Of a stretch of 14,129 bases of DNA, positions 1-5,853 are shown piece by piece. Source of the DNA: JAUNKE01 sp041784625 (GTDB lineage Bacteria > Bacillota > Clostridia > Peptostreptococcales > Filifactoraceae); contig JBHBDS010000064.1 in assembly GCA_041784625.1 (NCBI GenBank), forward strand, positions 1-14,129, read 5' to 3'. The position numbers and the translations under genes are program-made. How positions within the stretch are numbered: the first letter of the stretch is position 1; every line of letters starts with the position of its first letter. Under the pieces are notes generated by a model. The model was not told the origin of the DNA, searched no databases, and saw only the letters and a list, made by a program, of their open reading frames with translations.

Positions 1-96
1 ACCAGAGTGTTGTCAAAGCCAAGTTCTTTTACCTGAGAATTTCATCAATAAGTGGCATCTATTGACTTGTCCCTTCGGTGGCTGTCGCTCTCTCCC
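1..96 (-). ncRNA. Glycine riboswitch aptamer (may continue past the left edge)
   Basis: Read on the minus strand, this stretch carries the conserved blocks of the glycine riboswitch in order: GGGAGAG (96 to 90), CCACCGAAGGGACAAG (about 81 to 66), CTCAGGTAAAAGAAC (about 37 to 23) and ACTCTGG at the very edge. The GGGAGAG and CTCTGG ends can pair as the closing helix P1. These blocks are diagnostic of the family, which binds glycine and usually controls glycine cleavage or sodium:alanine/glycine symporter genes. The regulated gene and the expression platform lie left of position 1. Whether a second aptamer (tandem form) or only a ghost aptamer follows cannot be seen. No second aptamer lies upstream of this one. 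Confidence 0.9.
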
Positions 97-140
97 TAAC
101 TTCTCATACAACTTAAAATAATTTCTTCTATATATAGGTT

Positions 141-169
141 ATTCTAATACAAAAGCAAAATAATATCAA
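141..169 (-). promoter_or_regulatory. Promoter of the glycine riboswitch transcript
   Basis: A sigma-A-like promoter on the minus strand: -35 TTGATA (169 to 164), a 17-base spacer and -10 TAGAAT (146 to 141). Transcription would start near position 134, about 35 to 40 bases before the first conserved block of the aptamer, so the riboswitch has its own promoter and is not a tail of the trmL transcript. Confidence 0.7.
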
Positions 170-180
170 TAGAAAAAACA

Positions 181-215
181 GAAAAAGTTAGCGTTTTTTT
201 ATATTTTCGCTTAAC
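181..215 (-). terminator. Likely terminator of trmL
   Basis: Downstream of the trmL stop, the minus strand reads GTTAAGCG, a 14-base A/T-rich loop, then CGCTAAC followed by TTTTTC. The arms pair over 7 base pairs with one bulged A. The stem is weak in GC, so this is a moderate call. It sits between trmL and the riboswitch promoter, where a terminator is expected. Confidence 0.5.
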
Positions 216-257
216 AATCTATTTCGATTCCAATATTGATTTTTATGGTTATGCGCA

Positions 258-713
258 TTATTTCATGCCAATCTGTCGTATCGCTTCAAAAACTGCAACG
301 CAGACCGTGTTGGATAAATTGAGCGAGCGAATTCGCTCCGACGTTTTCATCGGCAATTTGACGAGTGAATTGGCATATGCATTTCGAATTTCTTCGTTGA
401 GGCCTTTTGTTTCTTTGCCAAAAATCAAATAGCAATTGTCCGCATACTCAGCGTCGGTATAAAGTTTTTGTGCTTTGGTCGAGAACAAAAAATATTGCCC
501 AGGATTTTGGGAAACAAAATCTTCGAAGTCATCGTAATGTTTAATCTCCACCAAATCGATATAGTCCAGTCCGGCTCGTTTGAGACTTTTTTCGTCCATC
601 GAGAAGCCCAGTGGATGCACCAGATGAAGCACCGCACCCGTGCAAGCGCAAGTTCGAATAATATTGCCCGTGTTTTGCGGAATCTCGGGCTCAACCAATA
701 CAATATTTATCAT
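258..713 (-). CDS. trmL: tRNA (cytidine(34)-2'-O)-methyltransferase TrmL
   Basis: A SPOUT-family methyltransferase that, in characterised members, 2'-O-methylates the wobble base of tRNA-Leu isoacceptors with S-adenosylmethionine. The 151-residue protein has the family length and motifs: PQNTGNIIRTC at residues 12-22, FGKETKGL at 98-105 and SLNLSNTV at 130-137; the last two help form the trefoil-knot cofactor site. The ATG at 713 was chosen because AAGGG (724 to 720) lies six bases upstream and because the family begins with a hydrophobic strand running into VEPEIPQNTGN. The frame stays open upstream to 767, and an ATG at 719 is also in frame, but AAGGG would then touch the start codon. It appears to be a single-gene unit, with the rpmA terminator upstream and a probable terminator downstream. 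Confidence 0.93.
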   Translation of the reverse strand: MINIVLVEPEIPQNTGNIIRTCACTGAVLHLVHPLGFSMDEKSLKRAGLDYIDLVEIKHYDDFEDFVSQNPGQYFLFSTKAQKLYTDAEYADNCYLIFGKETKGLNEEIRNAYANSLVKLPMKTSERIRSLNLSNTVCVAVFEAIRQIGMK

Positions 714-794
714 ATCCATCCCTTTTGAATTTTCCCTTTTTTTATTTTCCCTCTTGTACTTTTCCAATCCTTTTGTATTTTCAATTCCTTGTGT

Positions 795-803
795 ATTTTA
801 GCA
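795..803 (-). promoter_or_regulatory. Candidate extended -10 promoter of trmL
   Basis: The minus strand reads TGCTAAAAT, an extended -10 element (TG-N-TAAAAT), about 80 bases before the trmL start and downstream of the rpmA terminator. No convincing -35 hexamer lies 16 to 18 bases upstream, so this is only a candidate. The transcript would begin with a purine-rich leader. Confidence 0.35.
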
Positions 804-922
804 AGTCTTCCTAGACAGTCCTCTGTGTAACAGCGCAAAAATTTTTGTTCATATCAATCCATTTCGACATTACACTTCTGAGGTCACTCAACGCCCAATA
901 GAAAACAACGATTTTTTACAAC

Positions 923-946
923 AAAAAAGGGCGAAAATCGCCCCTT
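923..946 (-). terminator. Rho-independent terminator of rplU-prp-rpmA
   Basis: On the minus strand GGGCGA and TCGCCC pair around a three-base loop, followed directly by six T residues (928 to 923). It lies 14 bases past the rpmA stop codon. Confidence 0.9.
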
Positions 947-959
947 GTCCACGTTGCTA

Positions 960-1238
960 TTAAGCTGGATAAATACTTACCTGCTTACGTTTTTTGTCTT
1001 TTACTTCGAATTTAACTTTTCCATCGATCAAAGCAAATAGTGTGTCATCGCCACCTCTACCTACATTTGTTCCTGGATGAATTTTTGTTCCTCTTTGGCG
1101 AACGATAATCGATCCAGCTGGAACCACTTCGCCATCAAATTTTTTGACGCCCAATCGTTTGGATTGAGAGTCACGACCATTCTTTGATGAACCAACTCCC
1201 TTTTTACTCGCAAAAAGTTGCAGATTAATCTTGATCAT
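960..1238 (-). CDS. rpmA: 50S ribosomal protein L27, precursor with cleavable N-terminus
   Basis: L27 is a large-subunit protein whose N-terminal tail reaches toward the peptidyl transferase centre. The 92-residue product shows the signature ASKKGVGSSKNGRDSQSKRL, then GSIIVRQRGTKIHPG and VGRGGDDTLFAL. It begins MIKINLQLF before ASKKG, the short extension found in Firmicutes, which the protease Prp removes after the phenylalanine (residue 9 here). The ATG at 1238 is supported by AAGGAGG (1254 to 1248) with nine-base spacing. The frame is open upstream to 1322, but that part overlaps prp and is not L27-like. The gene overlaps the end of prp by 14 bases and its ribosome binding site lies inside prp, suggesting translational coupling. 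Confidence 0.97.
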   Translation of the reverse strand: MIKINLQLFASKKGVGSSKNGRDSQSKRLGVKKFDGEVVPAGSIIVRQRGTKIHPGTNVGRGGDDTLFALIDGKVKFEVKDKKRKQVSIYPA

Positions 1239-1569
1239 GTGGTTGCACCTCCTTCTTTTCGATTCGTACATATTGACCATAGTCCTCGAGCATCGCTTGG
1301 ATGCCAAGCTCGTATGTGCCAATCAGTACTTTTACAAAATCATTTTGTATAGAATCTTTTGGATAAACTTCAAATTTTGTGTATCCGTCGTCGATCTCAT
1401 ACTCGACCTCTGCCTTTACCACCTCGATGAGTCCATTGAGCGTGGCAATCGTCAGCGCGGATACGGCGGAACAGACAATGTCTTGTCCATATTCATTTTG
1501 ATTTGCATGACCGCTCACTTCTACTTGATAGAATTCTTGCGGCTTGTGCAAAATTTTTACAGTAATCAT
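1225..1569 (-). CDS. prp: Ribosomal-processing cysteine protease Prp
   Basis: Prp (YsxB/DUF464 family) is a cysteine protease that trims the N-terminal extension of L27 in Firmicutes and related bacteria, a step essential in Staphylococcus aureus. The 114-residue protein has the expected catalytic pair: His21 in SGHANQNEYGQDIVCSAVS and Cys33 in the same block. It lies between rplU and rpmA, the usual arrangement. Its ATG overlaps the rplU stop as TAATG, and its end overlaps rpmA by 14 bases. The substrate is encoded by the next gene, and the L27 start here has the matching cleavage site. The C-terminal tail after about residue 100 is charged and not conserved. Confidence 0.95.
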   Translation of the reverse strand: MITVKILHKPQEFYQVEVSGHANQNEYGQDIVCSAVSALTIATLNGLIEVVKAEVEYEIDDGYTKFEVYPKDSIQNDFVKVLIGTYELGIQAMLEDYGQYVRIEKKEVQPHDQD

Positions 1570-1865
1570 TAGTTGATTGCTTCTACTGTGATTTTTGTAT
1601 ATGGCTGTCTGTGACCTTGTTTTCTTCTGTAGTCTTTTTTCGCCTTATACTTGAACACGATGATTTTTTTCGCTTTGCCGTGACCTTCTACCTTTGCAGT
1701 AACAGATCCAGCGTCATCACCTGTTTTTAGTCCTGCCTCGCTCGAAACAGCAACAGCTTTTAGTGTAACAGTTTCTCCTTCGTTTGCGTTTAGCTTCTCA
1801 ACAAAAAGAGTATCTCCTACTTTTGCCATGTACTGTTTTCCACCAGTTTCGATAATTGCGTACAT
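1569..1865 (-). CDS. rplU: 50S ribosomal protein L21
   Basis: L21 binds 23S rRNA in the large subunit. The 98-residue product matches the family from MYAIIETGGKQYMAKVGD at the N-terminus to the basic block KIIVFKYKAKKDYRRKQGHRQPYT and the end TKITVEAIN. It is slightly shorter than the common 102-104 residues. The start at 1865 has a strong GAGGAGGTG five bases upstream. It is the first gene of rplU-prp-rpmA, has its own promoter and a structured leader of about 78 bases, and its stop overlaps the prp start by one base. Confidence 0.97.
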   Translation of the reverse strand: MYAIIETGGKQYMAKVGDTLFVEKLNANEGETVTLKAVAVSSEAGLKTGDDAGSVTAKVEGHGKAKKIIVFKYKAKKDYRRKQGHRQPYTKITVEAIN

Positions 1866-1943
1866 TGGAACACCTCCTCATTATAAGTCTCGCCTATGCA
1901 GGCACTCGTGTGAGTTTCAACCTGTTTCGTGCGGAATGTTTAC
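1866..1943 (-). promoter_or_regulatory. Structured rplU leader, possible L21 autoregulatory leader
   Basis: The leader between the predicted transcription start and the rplU ATG can form two competing structures. One has CAGG (1924 to 1921) paired with CCTG (1902 to 1899) around an inner ACTC-ACAC-GAGT hairpin (1915 to 1904). The other is GCCT-GCAT-AGGC (1903 to 1892). They share bases 1899-1903 and cannot form together. An L21 leader family is known upstream of rplU in Firmicutes. Its position fits, but I cannot confirm a match to the consensus by eye. Confidence 0.45.
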
Positions 1944-1949
1944 CGAAAT

Positions 1950-1978
1950 AGTTTACCAAAGAAAGCATTGATTGTCAA
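1950..1978 (-). promoter_or_regulatory. Promoter of rplU-prp-rpmA
   Basis: A near-consensus sigma-A promoter: -35 TTGACA (1978 to 1973), a 17-base spacer and -10 TAAACT (1955 to 1950). It lies in the gap between comF and rplU and gives a leader of about 78 bases. Confidence 0.85.
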
Positions 1979-2026
1979 ATATTTTTTCTTACGATTTTTG
2001 CTGATTTTGAAAGGTCTTCTCCTTTT

Positions 2027-2809
2027 CTACTTTCGTGCATTGCATAATGTGAGCACGGTGATTTCTACATTGTGCACATTTTCTTTTAGGAGTTTGGACA
2101 ATTCGTTGAGCGTCGAGCCTGTGGTAAGAATATCATCGACCATCAATATTTGAATCTTTGGATCAAATTGCAAAGGATCATCGCTTTCATCTTCTCGCTC
2201 TTTTGCTACGGATTCTGCATCGCGATCCAAGCTCGACTTTTGATAATATCGCTCTAGCATCGTAGACAACGCTTCTTCGTCAATCGCAAAAGCGTCTTGA
2301 AGTTCCAAAATTCGATTGGCTGCGCTGAGCCCAGACAAAAATTTGGTGTGCTTTTTTCGAATAAATAGTTCGAGCGTTTTTTCTTCATCGATGGCGAGTG
2401 CAAATAGCAAGCTCTGATTATAGCCCCGAGTGTTTTCTCGTTTGGTCGAGATTGGCACAGGCACAATAAAATCGTATTCGATCTTGTTTTGTATCAAAAA
2501 ATCTTGCATCAACTGCCCAAAATATTTTCCCAAAAAACTTTTTTGTCCATATTTGTAGGCATAGATCTGATGATGCATCGTATCATTATATTCCAGCACC
2601 GAAAACGCTCGGTCAAAATAATATTTCTCGCTCGCACAATCCGTGCATAAGGTTCTGCCCTTGCCACTGCGGCCACAGCGTATGCAGATTTCTTCCAGAA
2701 ATTTTAGTTTTTGATAGCATTTTTTGCACAGCGAAAGATAGTTCTCCTCGTGGATCGGCAGAGAACAAAAAATACAGTTGATGTTTTTGGGAAAAAGTAG
2801 ATCGATCAT
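2027..2809 (-). CDS. comF: ComF family protein with zinc-ribbon and phosphoribosyltransferase-like domains
   Basis: ComF-family proteins are needed for DNA uptake in naturally competent bacteria and are thought to act on the cytoplasmic side with the ComFA helicase. The 260-residue protein begins MIDLLFPKNINCIFC, like the family. Eight cysteines in CxxC pairs (12/15, 28/31, 42/45, 55/58) form the zinc-binding part. The phosphoribosyltransferase fold follows, with PVPISTKRENTRGYNQS and the PRPP loop VDDILTTGS at 224-232. Between DAFAI and the PRPP loop, at about residues 177-214, is an acidic, low-complexity insert of 35-40 residues that typical members lack. The ATG at 2809 follows GGGAGG by four bases. 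It is probably cotranscribed with the HAD gene 54 bases upstream. No comFA is visible here, so a competence role is inferred. Confidence 0.88.
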   Translation of the reverse strand: MIDLLFPKNINCIFCSLPIHEENYLSLCKKCYQKLKFLEEICIRCGRSGKGRTLCTDCASEKYYFDRAFSVLEYNDTMHHQIYAYKYGQKSFLGKYFGQLMQDFLIQNKIEYDFIVPVPISTKRENTRGYNQSLLFALAIDEEKTLELFIRKKHTKFLSGLSAANRILELQDAFAIDEEALSTMLERYYQKSSLDRDAESVAKEREDESDDPLQFDPKIQILMVDDILTTGSTLNELSKLLKENVHNVEITVLTLCNARK

Positions 2810-2863
2810 GATTCCTCCCGATTTTTTTATAGATCCCTGCTTTGCTCTGTTTCGCATAGCCCT

Positions 2864-3682
2864 CTACTTTGCAAACAGCAGTTTTTCTACAGCAAGCGCT
2901 ACGCCATCTTCATTGTTGCTGAGTGAAACAAAGTCTGCTACCTCCTTCAATTTTTCTGCTGCATTGCCCATTGCAACGCCCACGCCTGCCGACTCGAGCA
3001 TTCCGATGTCATTTTCGCCATCGCCAATTGCAATGATCTGTTCTTTTTGGATATTACGCAGCTTCATCATATGCTCAAGCGCATTGGATTTGTCCATATC
3101 TGGCTGAAGAATCTCCAGCGTTCTAGGGAGCGAAAATACTGCTTTGATTTCGTTACCAAAATAATCTTCCAACTGAAATTTGATACTCTTGAGTGCTTCA
3201 TGATCCCCGATGAGCAGCCCTTTAGCGATAAAACTTTTGTCGAGCGTTTGAAGCAAATCGTTTTTGTAGATCAAATTTCCATCGCCGCAAAGATCACGAT
3301 GCTGCTGTGCGCCCTTCCCATTGCGATAAATTTCATCGGCATAGGTGTGTCGTTCTCCAGAGACTACAAGTGCTGCAACGTCAGCATACGGCGCCGAATA
3401 CTCGTGCGCTTTGTGCATAAATCGAATGTCAATTTGTTTGATGCGTTCAAAATGATTTTCAAAATGGTTGTAGATCAGCGAGCCATTGGCAAGTGCAAAA
3501 TAGTGCACGAAGTCGAGCTGATCAAAATATAGCATTGCCTCGGTGAAAGTTCTTCCTGTATTAATCATCACTTCAACACCTTGTTCAGACGCTCGTCGAA
3601 GTGTCCTCAGCGTGTGCTCACTGATGGTATGGTCGCTTTGCAAAATGGTCGCATCCATATCGATTGAAATAAGTTTGTACAT
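2864..3682 (-). CDS. Cof-type HAD-IIB family phosphatase
   Basis: A haloacid-dehalogenase superfamily hydrolase of the Cof subfamily, which dephosphorylates sugar phosphates and related metabolites; the substrate cannot be predicted. The 272-residue protein has motif I DMDATIL, with nucleophile Asp8 and acid/base Asp10 (the usual glycine after the second Asp is Ala), motif II INTGRT (Thr42), the motif III lysine in DKSNAL (Lys198) and motif IV GDGEND at 220-225. Between motifs II and III is the C2-type cap. The ATG at 3682 was chosen over a TTG 15 bases upstream because AAAGG (3694 to 3690) lies seven bases before it and the core strand MYKLISIDMD starts there. It is first in an operon with comF. 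Confidence 0.93.
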   Translation of the reverse strand: MYKLISIDMDATILQSDHTISEHTLRTLRRASEQGVEVMINTGRTFTEAMLYFDQLDFVHYFALANGSLIYNHFENHFERIKQIDIRFMHKAHEYSAPYADVAALVVSGERHTYADEIYRNGKGAQQHRDLCGDGNLIYKNDLLQTLDKSFIAKGLLIGDHEALKSIKFQLEDYFGNEIKAVFSLPRTLEILQPDMDKSNALEHMMKLRNIQKEQIIAIGDGENDIGMLESAGVGVAMGNAAEKLKEVADFVSLSNNEDGVALAVEKLLFAK

Positions 3683-3707
3683 ATTTTTTCCTTTCAAAAC
3701 TATTCCT

Positions 3708-3735
3708 ATTATATCACTTCCCGGCGATTTCTCGA
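3708..3735 (-). promoter_or_regulatory. Promoter of the HAD phosphatase-comF operon
   Basis: The minus strand has a perfect extended -10, TGATATAAT (3716 to 3708), with a moderate -35 TCGAGA (3735 to 3730) at 16-base spacing. It is divergent from the lapA promoter. The roughly 130 bases between the two promoters show no gene and no clear operator. Confidence 0.75.
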
Positions 3736-3865
3736 TTTATTTTTGAAACTTTTGCCAAATTTTTCTGCTGAAGTTTTTCTAATAATTTTTCCCGATACAA
3801 AAGATTCTCTAGAGTGTCGTCGCTCGTTTCTCGGAAACCAGTTTTCTCTCTTTTGCAAAAATTGG

Positions 3866-3894
3866 TTGATAAAAAACCATTTACAAGTTATGAT
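3866..3894 (+). promoter_or_regulatory. Promoter of the lapA-like gene
   Basis: A good sigma-A-like promoter: -35 TTGATA (3866-3871), a 17-base spacer and -10 TATGAT (3889-3894). It lies about 37 bases before the start codon of the only plus-strand gene. Confidence 0.8.
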
Positions 3895-3931
3895 AAAGCT
3901 AGTATAGAAATTAGGTAAACTAGGAGGGATT

Positions 3932-4348
3932 ATGTCACGAGTAAAAACTATTATCGCTCTCGTTGCGATCGTGTTGGTTGTCATCTTTGCTCTGCAAAAT
4001 TCTGCGGACACAGCACTGAAATTTATGCTATGGCAGCTCAAAATTTCGCAGGCGCTGCTCATCGTATGCATCGCTGCAATCGGGGTGATCATCGGCTTGG
4101 TGGTCGGACTCAACAGCAGTCTCAAAGCATCAAAAAATGCGAAAGAGCTCAACAAATCGCAGGCAGAATTGCAACGAATGATCGAGGCAAAAGATTTGGA
4201 AAACAAAAAATTGATGGGACAAGCGGACAATCTCAATGCGCAAATCGAAAATTTGAACAACCAAGTCCAGCAGCTACAAAGTCAATTGCAAAACCCAGGA
4301 GTTACACCACAGGACTTCAATGATTCCGTGGATGCGCTGGAAATTTAG
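3932..4348 (+). CDS. LapA-domain (DUF1049) membrane protein with coiled-coil tail
   Basis: The 138-residue protein has two hydrophobic segments (about residues 6-21 and 41-60) separated by a short loop. The first ends in FALQN, typical of the LapA/DUF1049 family. A coiled coil follows at about residues 65-122, rich in Q, N, E, K and L. In Gram-negative bacteria LapA works with LapB in lipopolysaccharide assembly, but Gram-positive members have no known role. The topology suggests a small inner-membrane hairpin with the coiled coil in the cytoplasm. AGGAGG (3922-3927) supports the start. It is monocistronic, with its own promoter and terminator. Confidence 0.85.
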   Translation: MSRVKTIIALVAIVLVVIFALQNSADTALKFMLWQLKISQALLIVCIAAIGVIIGLVVGLNSSLKASKNAKELNKSQAELQRMIEAKDLENKKLMGQADNLNAQIENLNNQVQQLQSQLQNPGVTPQDFNDSVDALEI

Positions 4349-4353
4349 AATCG

Positions 4354-4383
4354 AAAAAGACGGGAGCGATCTCGTCTTTTTTT
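4354..4383 (+). terminator. Terminator of the lapA-like gene
   Basis: GACGGGA (4359-4365) and TCTCGTC (4370-4376) pair over seven base pairs, including one G-U, around a GCGA loop, followed by seven T residues. Five A residues precede the stem, so it could also work weakly on the opposite strand. Confidence 0.9.
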
Positions 4384-4405
4384 GTGGTGTTTTTGTTTTT
4401 TTGCG

Positions 4406-4432
4406 AAAAAAACGAGCCAGTCGCCCAGCTCG
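4406..4432 (-). terminator. Terminator of recA
   Basis: On the minus strand CGAGC (4432 to 4428) and GCTCG (4417 to 4413) pair around a ten-base loop, followed by seven T residues (4412 to 4406). It lies about 45 bases past the recA stop and faces the lapA terminator, so the two convergent genes are insulated from each other. Confidence 0.8.
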
Positions 4433-4476
4433 CTTTCTATTTTTCAATTTTTTCGTCGATCTCTTTGGGGATGCGT

Positions 4477-5592
4477 TTATTCATCCACTGATACGCTGGC
4501 ATTTTCTTCTTCGCCGTCATGTGCACCTTCTGGTACCTCGAGATCATGTGTTTTGTAGTACTCACGCACTTTGGCTTCGATTTCTTGAGATACATCAGGA
4601 TGTTCTTCGAGCCAAGTTTTGACATTTTCTTTTCCTTGTCCGAGCTTGTAATCGTCGTACGAATACCATGCACCGGATTTTCTGACGATTTCAGCTTCTA
4701 CGCCAAGATCGATGATCTCGCCAATTTTCGAGATTCCTTTTCCGTAGTTGATGTCAAACTCGACCATTTTGAATGGTGGAGCAACTTTATTTTTTACAAT
4801 TTTAACTTTTGTTCTATTTCCGAGAATATCTTCACCTTTTTTGAGCTGCTCGCCACGGCGAACTTCAATGCGCACAGATGCAAAGAATTTGAGCGCACGT
4901 CCACCAGTTGTTGTCTCGGATGGGCCATACGAATTTCCAATCGTTGCACGAAGTTGGTTGATAAAAATCGTAATTGTTCCCGAGCGATTGATCGAGCTGG
5001 TCAGTTTTCTGAGCGCTTTGGACATCAATCTCGCTTGAAGTCCCATTTGCTGGTCCATCATCTCGCCTTCGATTTCTGCTTTTGGCACAAGTGCCGCAAC
5101 GGAGTCGATGACGATAATATCAATAACACCAGAGCTCACGAGTGTGTCGGCAATCTCCAGTGCTTGCTCTCCATTGTCTGGCTGAGAAATAATCAGATTG
5201 TCGATATCCACGCCGAGCGCTTTTGCATAAGCTGGGTCCAGCGCATGCTCTGCGTCGATAAACGCTGCCATTCCGCCGACTTTTTGTGCTTCGGCAATCG
5301 AGTGGAGCGCAACGGTTGTTTTTCCTGACGATTCTGGTCCATAGATCTCGATGATTCGTCCTTTTGGCAGTCCGCCGATTCCAAGCGCAAGGTCAAGTCC
5401 CAGCGAGCCTGTAGAAATCGCTTCGATGTTCATTTTTTGGTTCTCGCCAAGCATCATGATCGAGCCTTTTCCAAAATCCTTTTCAATTTTCGCCATCGTC
5501 TCTTCGATGGCTTTTCTTCGTTCTTCTGGCGTATACTGGTCGACAGGCTTTTGATTTTTATCTTTTTTTGTAGCACTTTTTTTCTCTGCCAT
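4477..5592 (-). CDS. recA: DNA recombination and repair protein RecA
   Basis: RecA forms ATP-dependent filaments on single-stranded DNA, drives strand exchange and stimulates LexA self-cleavage. The 371-residue protein has Walker A GPESSGKT (85-92), the catalytic glutamate in FIDAEHALD (Glu115), Walker B IIVIDSVAAL, loop L1 GEMMDQQMGLQAR and the TTTGGRALKF block. Numbering is 19 above the E. coli protein. Loop L2 is unusual: NQLRATIGNSYGPSE at 212-226 replaces the common NQLREKxGxMFGNPE, so Lys198 and Phe203 of E. coli become Thr217 and Tyr222. The N-terminus carries about 20 extra Lys-rich residues and the C-terminus is acidic as usual. GGAGG (5601 to 5597) lies four bases before the ATG. 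I see no GAAC-N4-GTTC LexA box upstream. Confidence 0.98.
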   Translation of the reverse strand: MAEKKSATKKDKNQKPVDQYTPEERRKAIEETMAKIEKDFGKGSIMMLGENQKMNIEAISTGSLGLDLALGIGGLPKGRIIEIYGPESSGKTTVALHSIAEAQKVGGMAAFIDAEHALDPAYAKALGVDIDNLIISQPDNGEQALEIADTLVSSGVIDIIVIDSVAALVPKAEIEGEMMDQQMGLQARLMSKALRKLTSSINRSGTITIFINQLRATIGNSYGPSETTTGGRALKFFASVRIEVRRGEQLKKGEDILGNRTKVKIVKNKVAPPFKMVEFDINYGKGISKIGEIIDLGVEAEIVRKSGAWYSYDDYKLGQGKENVKTWLEEHPDVSQEIEAKVREYYKTHDLEVPEGAHDGEEENASVSVDE

Positions 5593-5633
5593 TTTTCCTC
5601 CAAAAAAATATTATTTTGTTCCTCAATATGGAT

Positions 5634-5639
5634 AGTATA
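5634..5639 (-). promoter_or_regulatory. Candidate -10 element of recA
   Basis: The minus strand reads TATACT about 40 bases before the recA ATG, which fits a -10 element. The -35 region is poor: the best hexamer, ATGACG, lies 19 bases upstream. recA probably has its own promoter here, but the start site is uncertain. Confidence 0.4.
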
Positions 5640-5667
5640 ACATAAATAGTTTATCCGTCGTCATTTT

Positions 5668-5853
5668 TTATGCGAACTTTTTTGTACTTTTCACCCAAAT
5701 CATCTTTTGCTCATCAATAATTATTCCTGTAAAATTTTCTTGTGCAAGCACCACTTCTTTTGGCAAGTTCAACGTCTTTTTCGTTTCAATTGTTTCGCCG
5801 AAAAATCTACATTTTCTTACAAAATCGCCTTGACCACTTCTGTCATCACTGGC
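5668..5853 (-). pseudogene. Coding-like open frame of 61 codons, unrecognised, possibly a broken small gene
   Basis: From the TGA at 5856-5854 to the TAA at 5670-5668, one minus-strand frame is open for 61 codons. The first 12 overlap the end of the RseC-like gene in another frame. Its last 45 codons look like real protein: purine-rich first codon positions, and segments such as TLNLPKEVVLAQENFTGIII and DEQKMIWVKSTKKFA. There is no in-frame ATG at the front. An out-of-frame ATG (5812 to 5810) is followed at once by TAG; removing one T there would give MRFFGETIETKK running into the open frame. This suggests a gene of about 48 codons broken by a one-base insertion, or a sequence error. A TTG start inside the frame is possible, but no good ribosome binding site precedes it. 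I do not recognise the protein. The L-x-LPKEVVL segment faintly recalls the start of YabP/YqfC-type proteins, too weakly for a call. Confidence 0.4.

Noticed and set aside
3709..4260. Minus-strand open frame of 183 codons opposite the lapA-like gene
   Set aside because: It covers both divergent promoters and has the composition of an antisense shadow; the plus-strand gene has a promoter, ribosome binding site and terminator.
4519..5328. Long plus-strand open frame opposite recA (269 codons)
   Set aside because: It is antisense to recA, has a composition rich in Cys, Phe and Arg expected of a shadow frame, and lacks a ribosome binding site.
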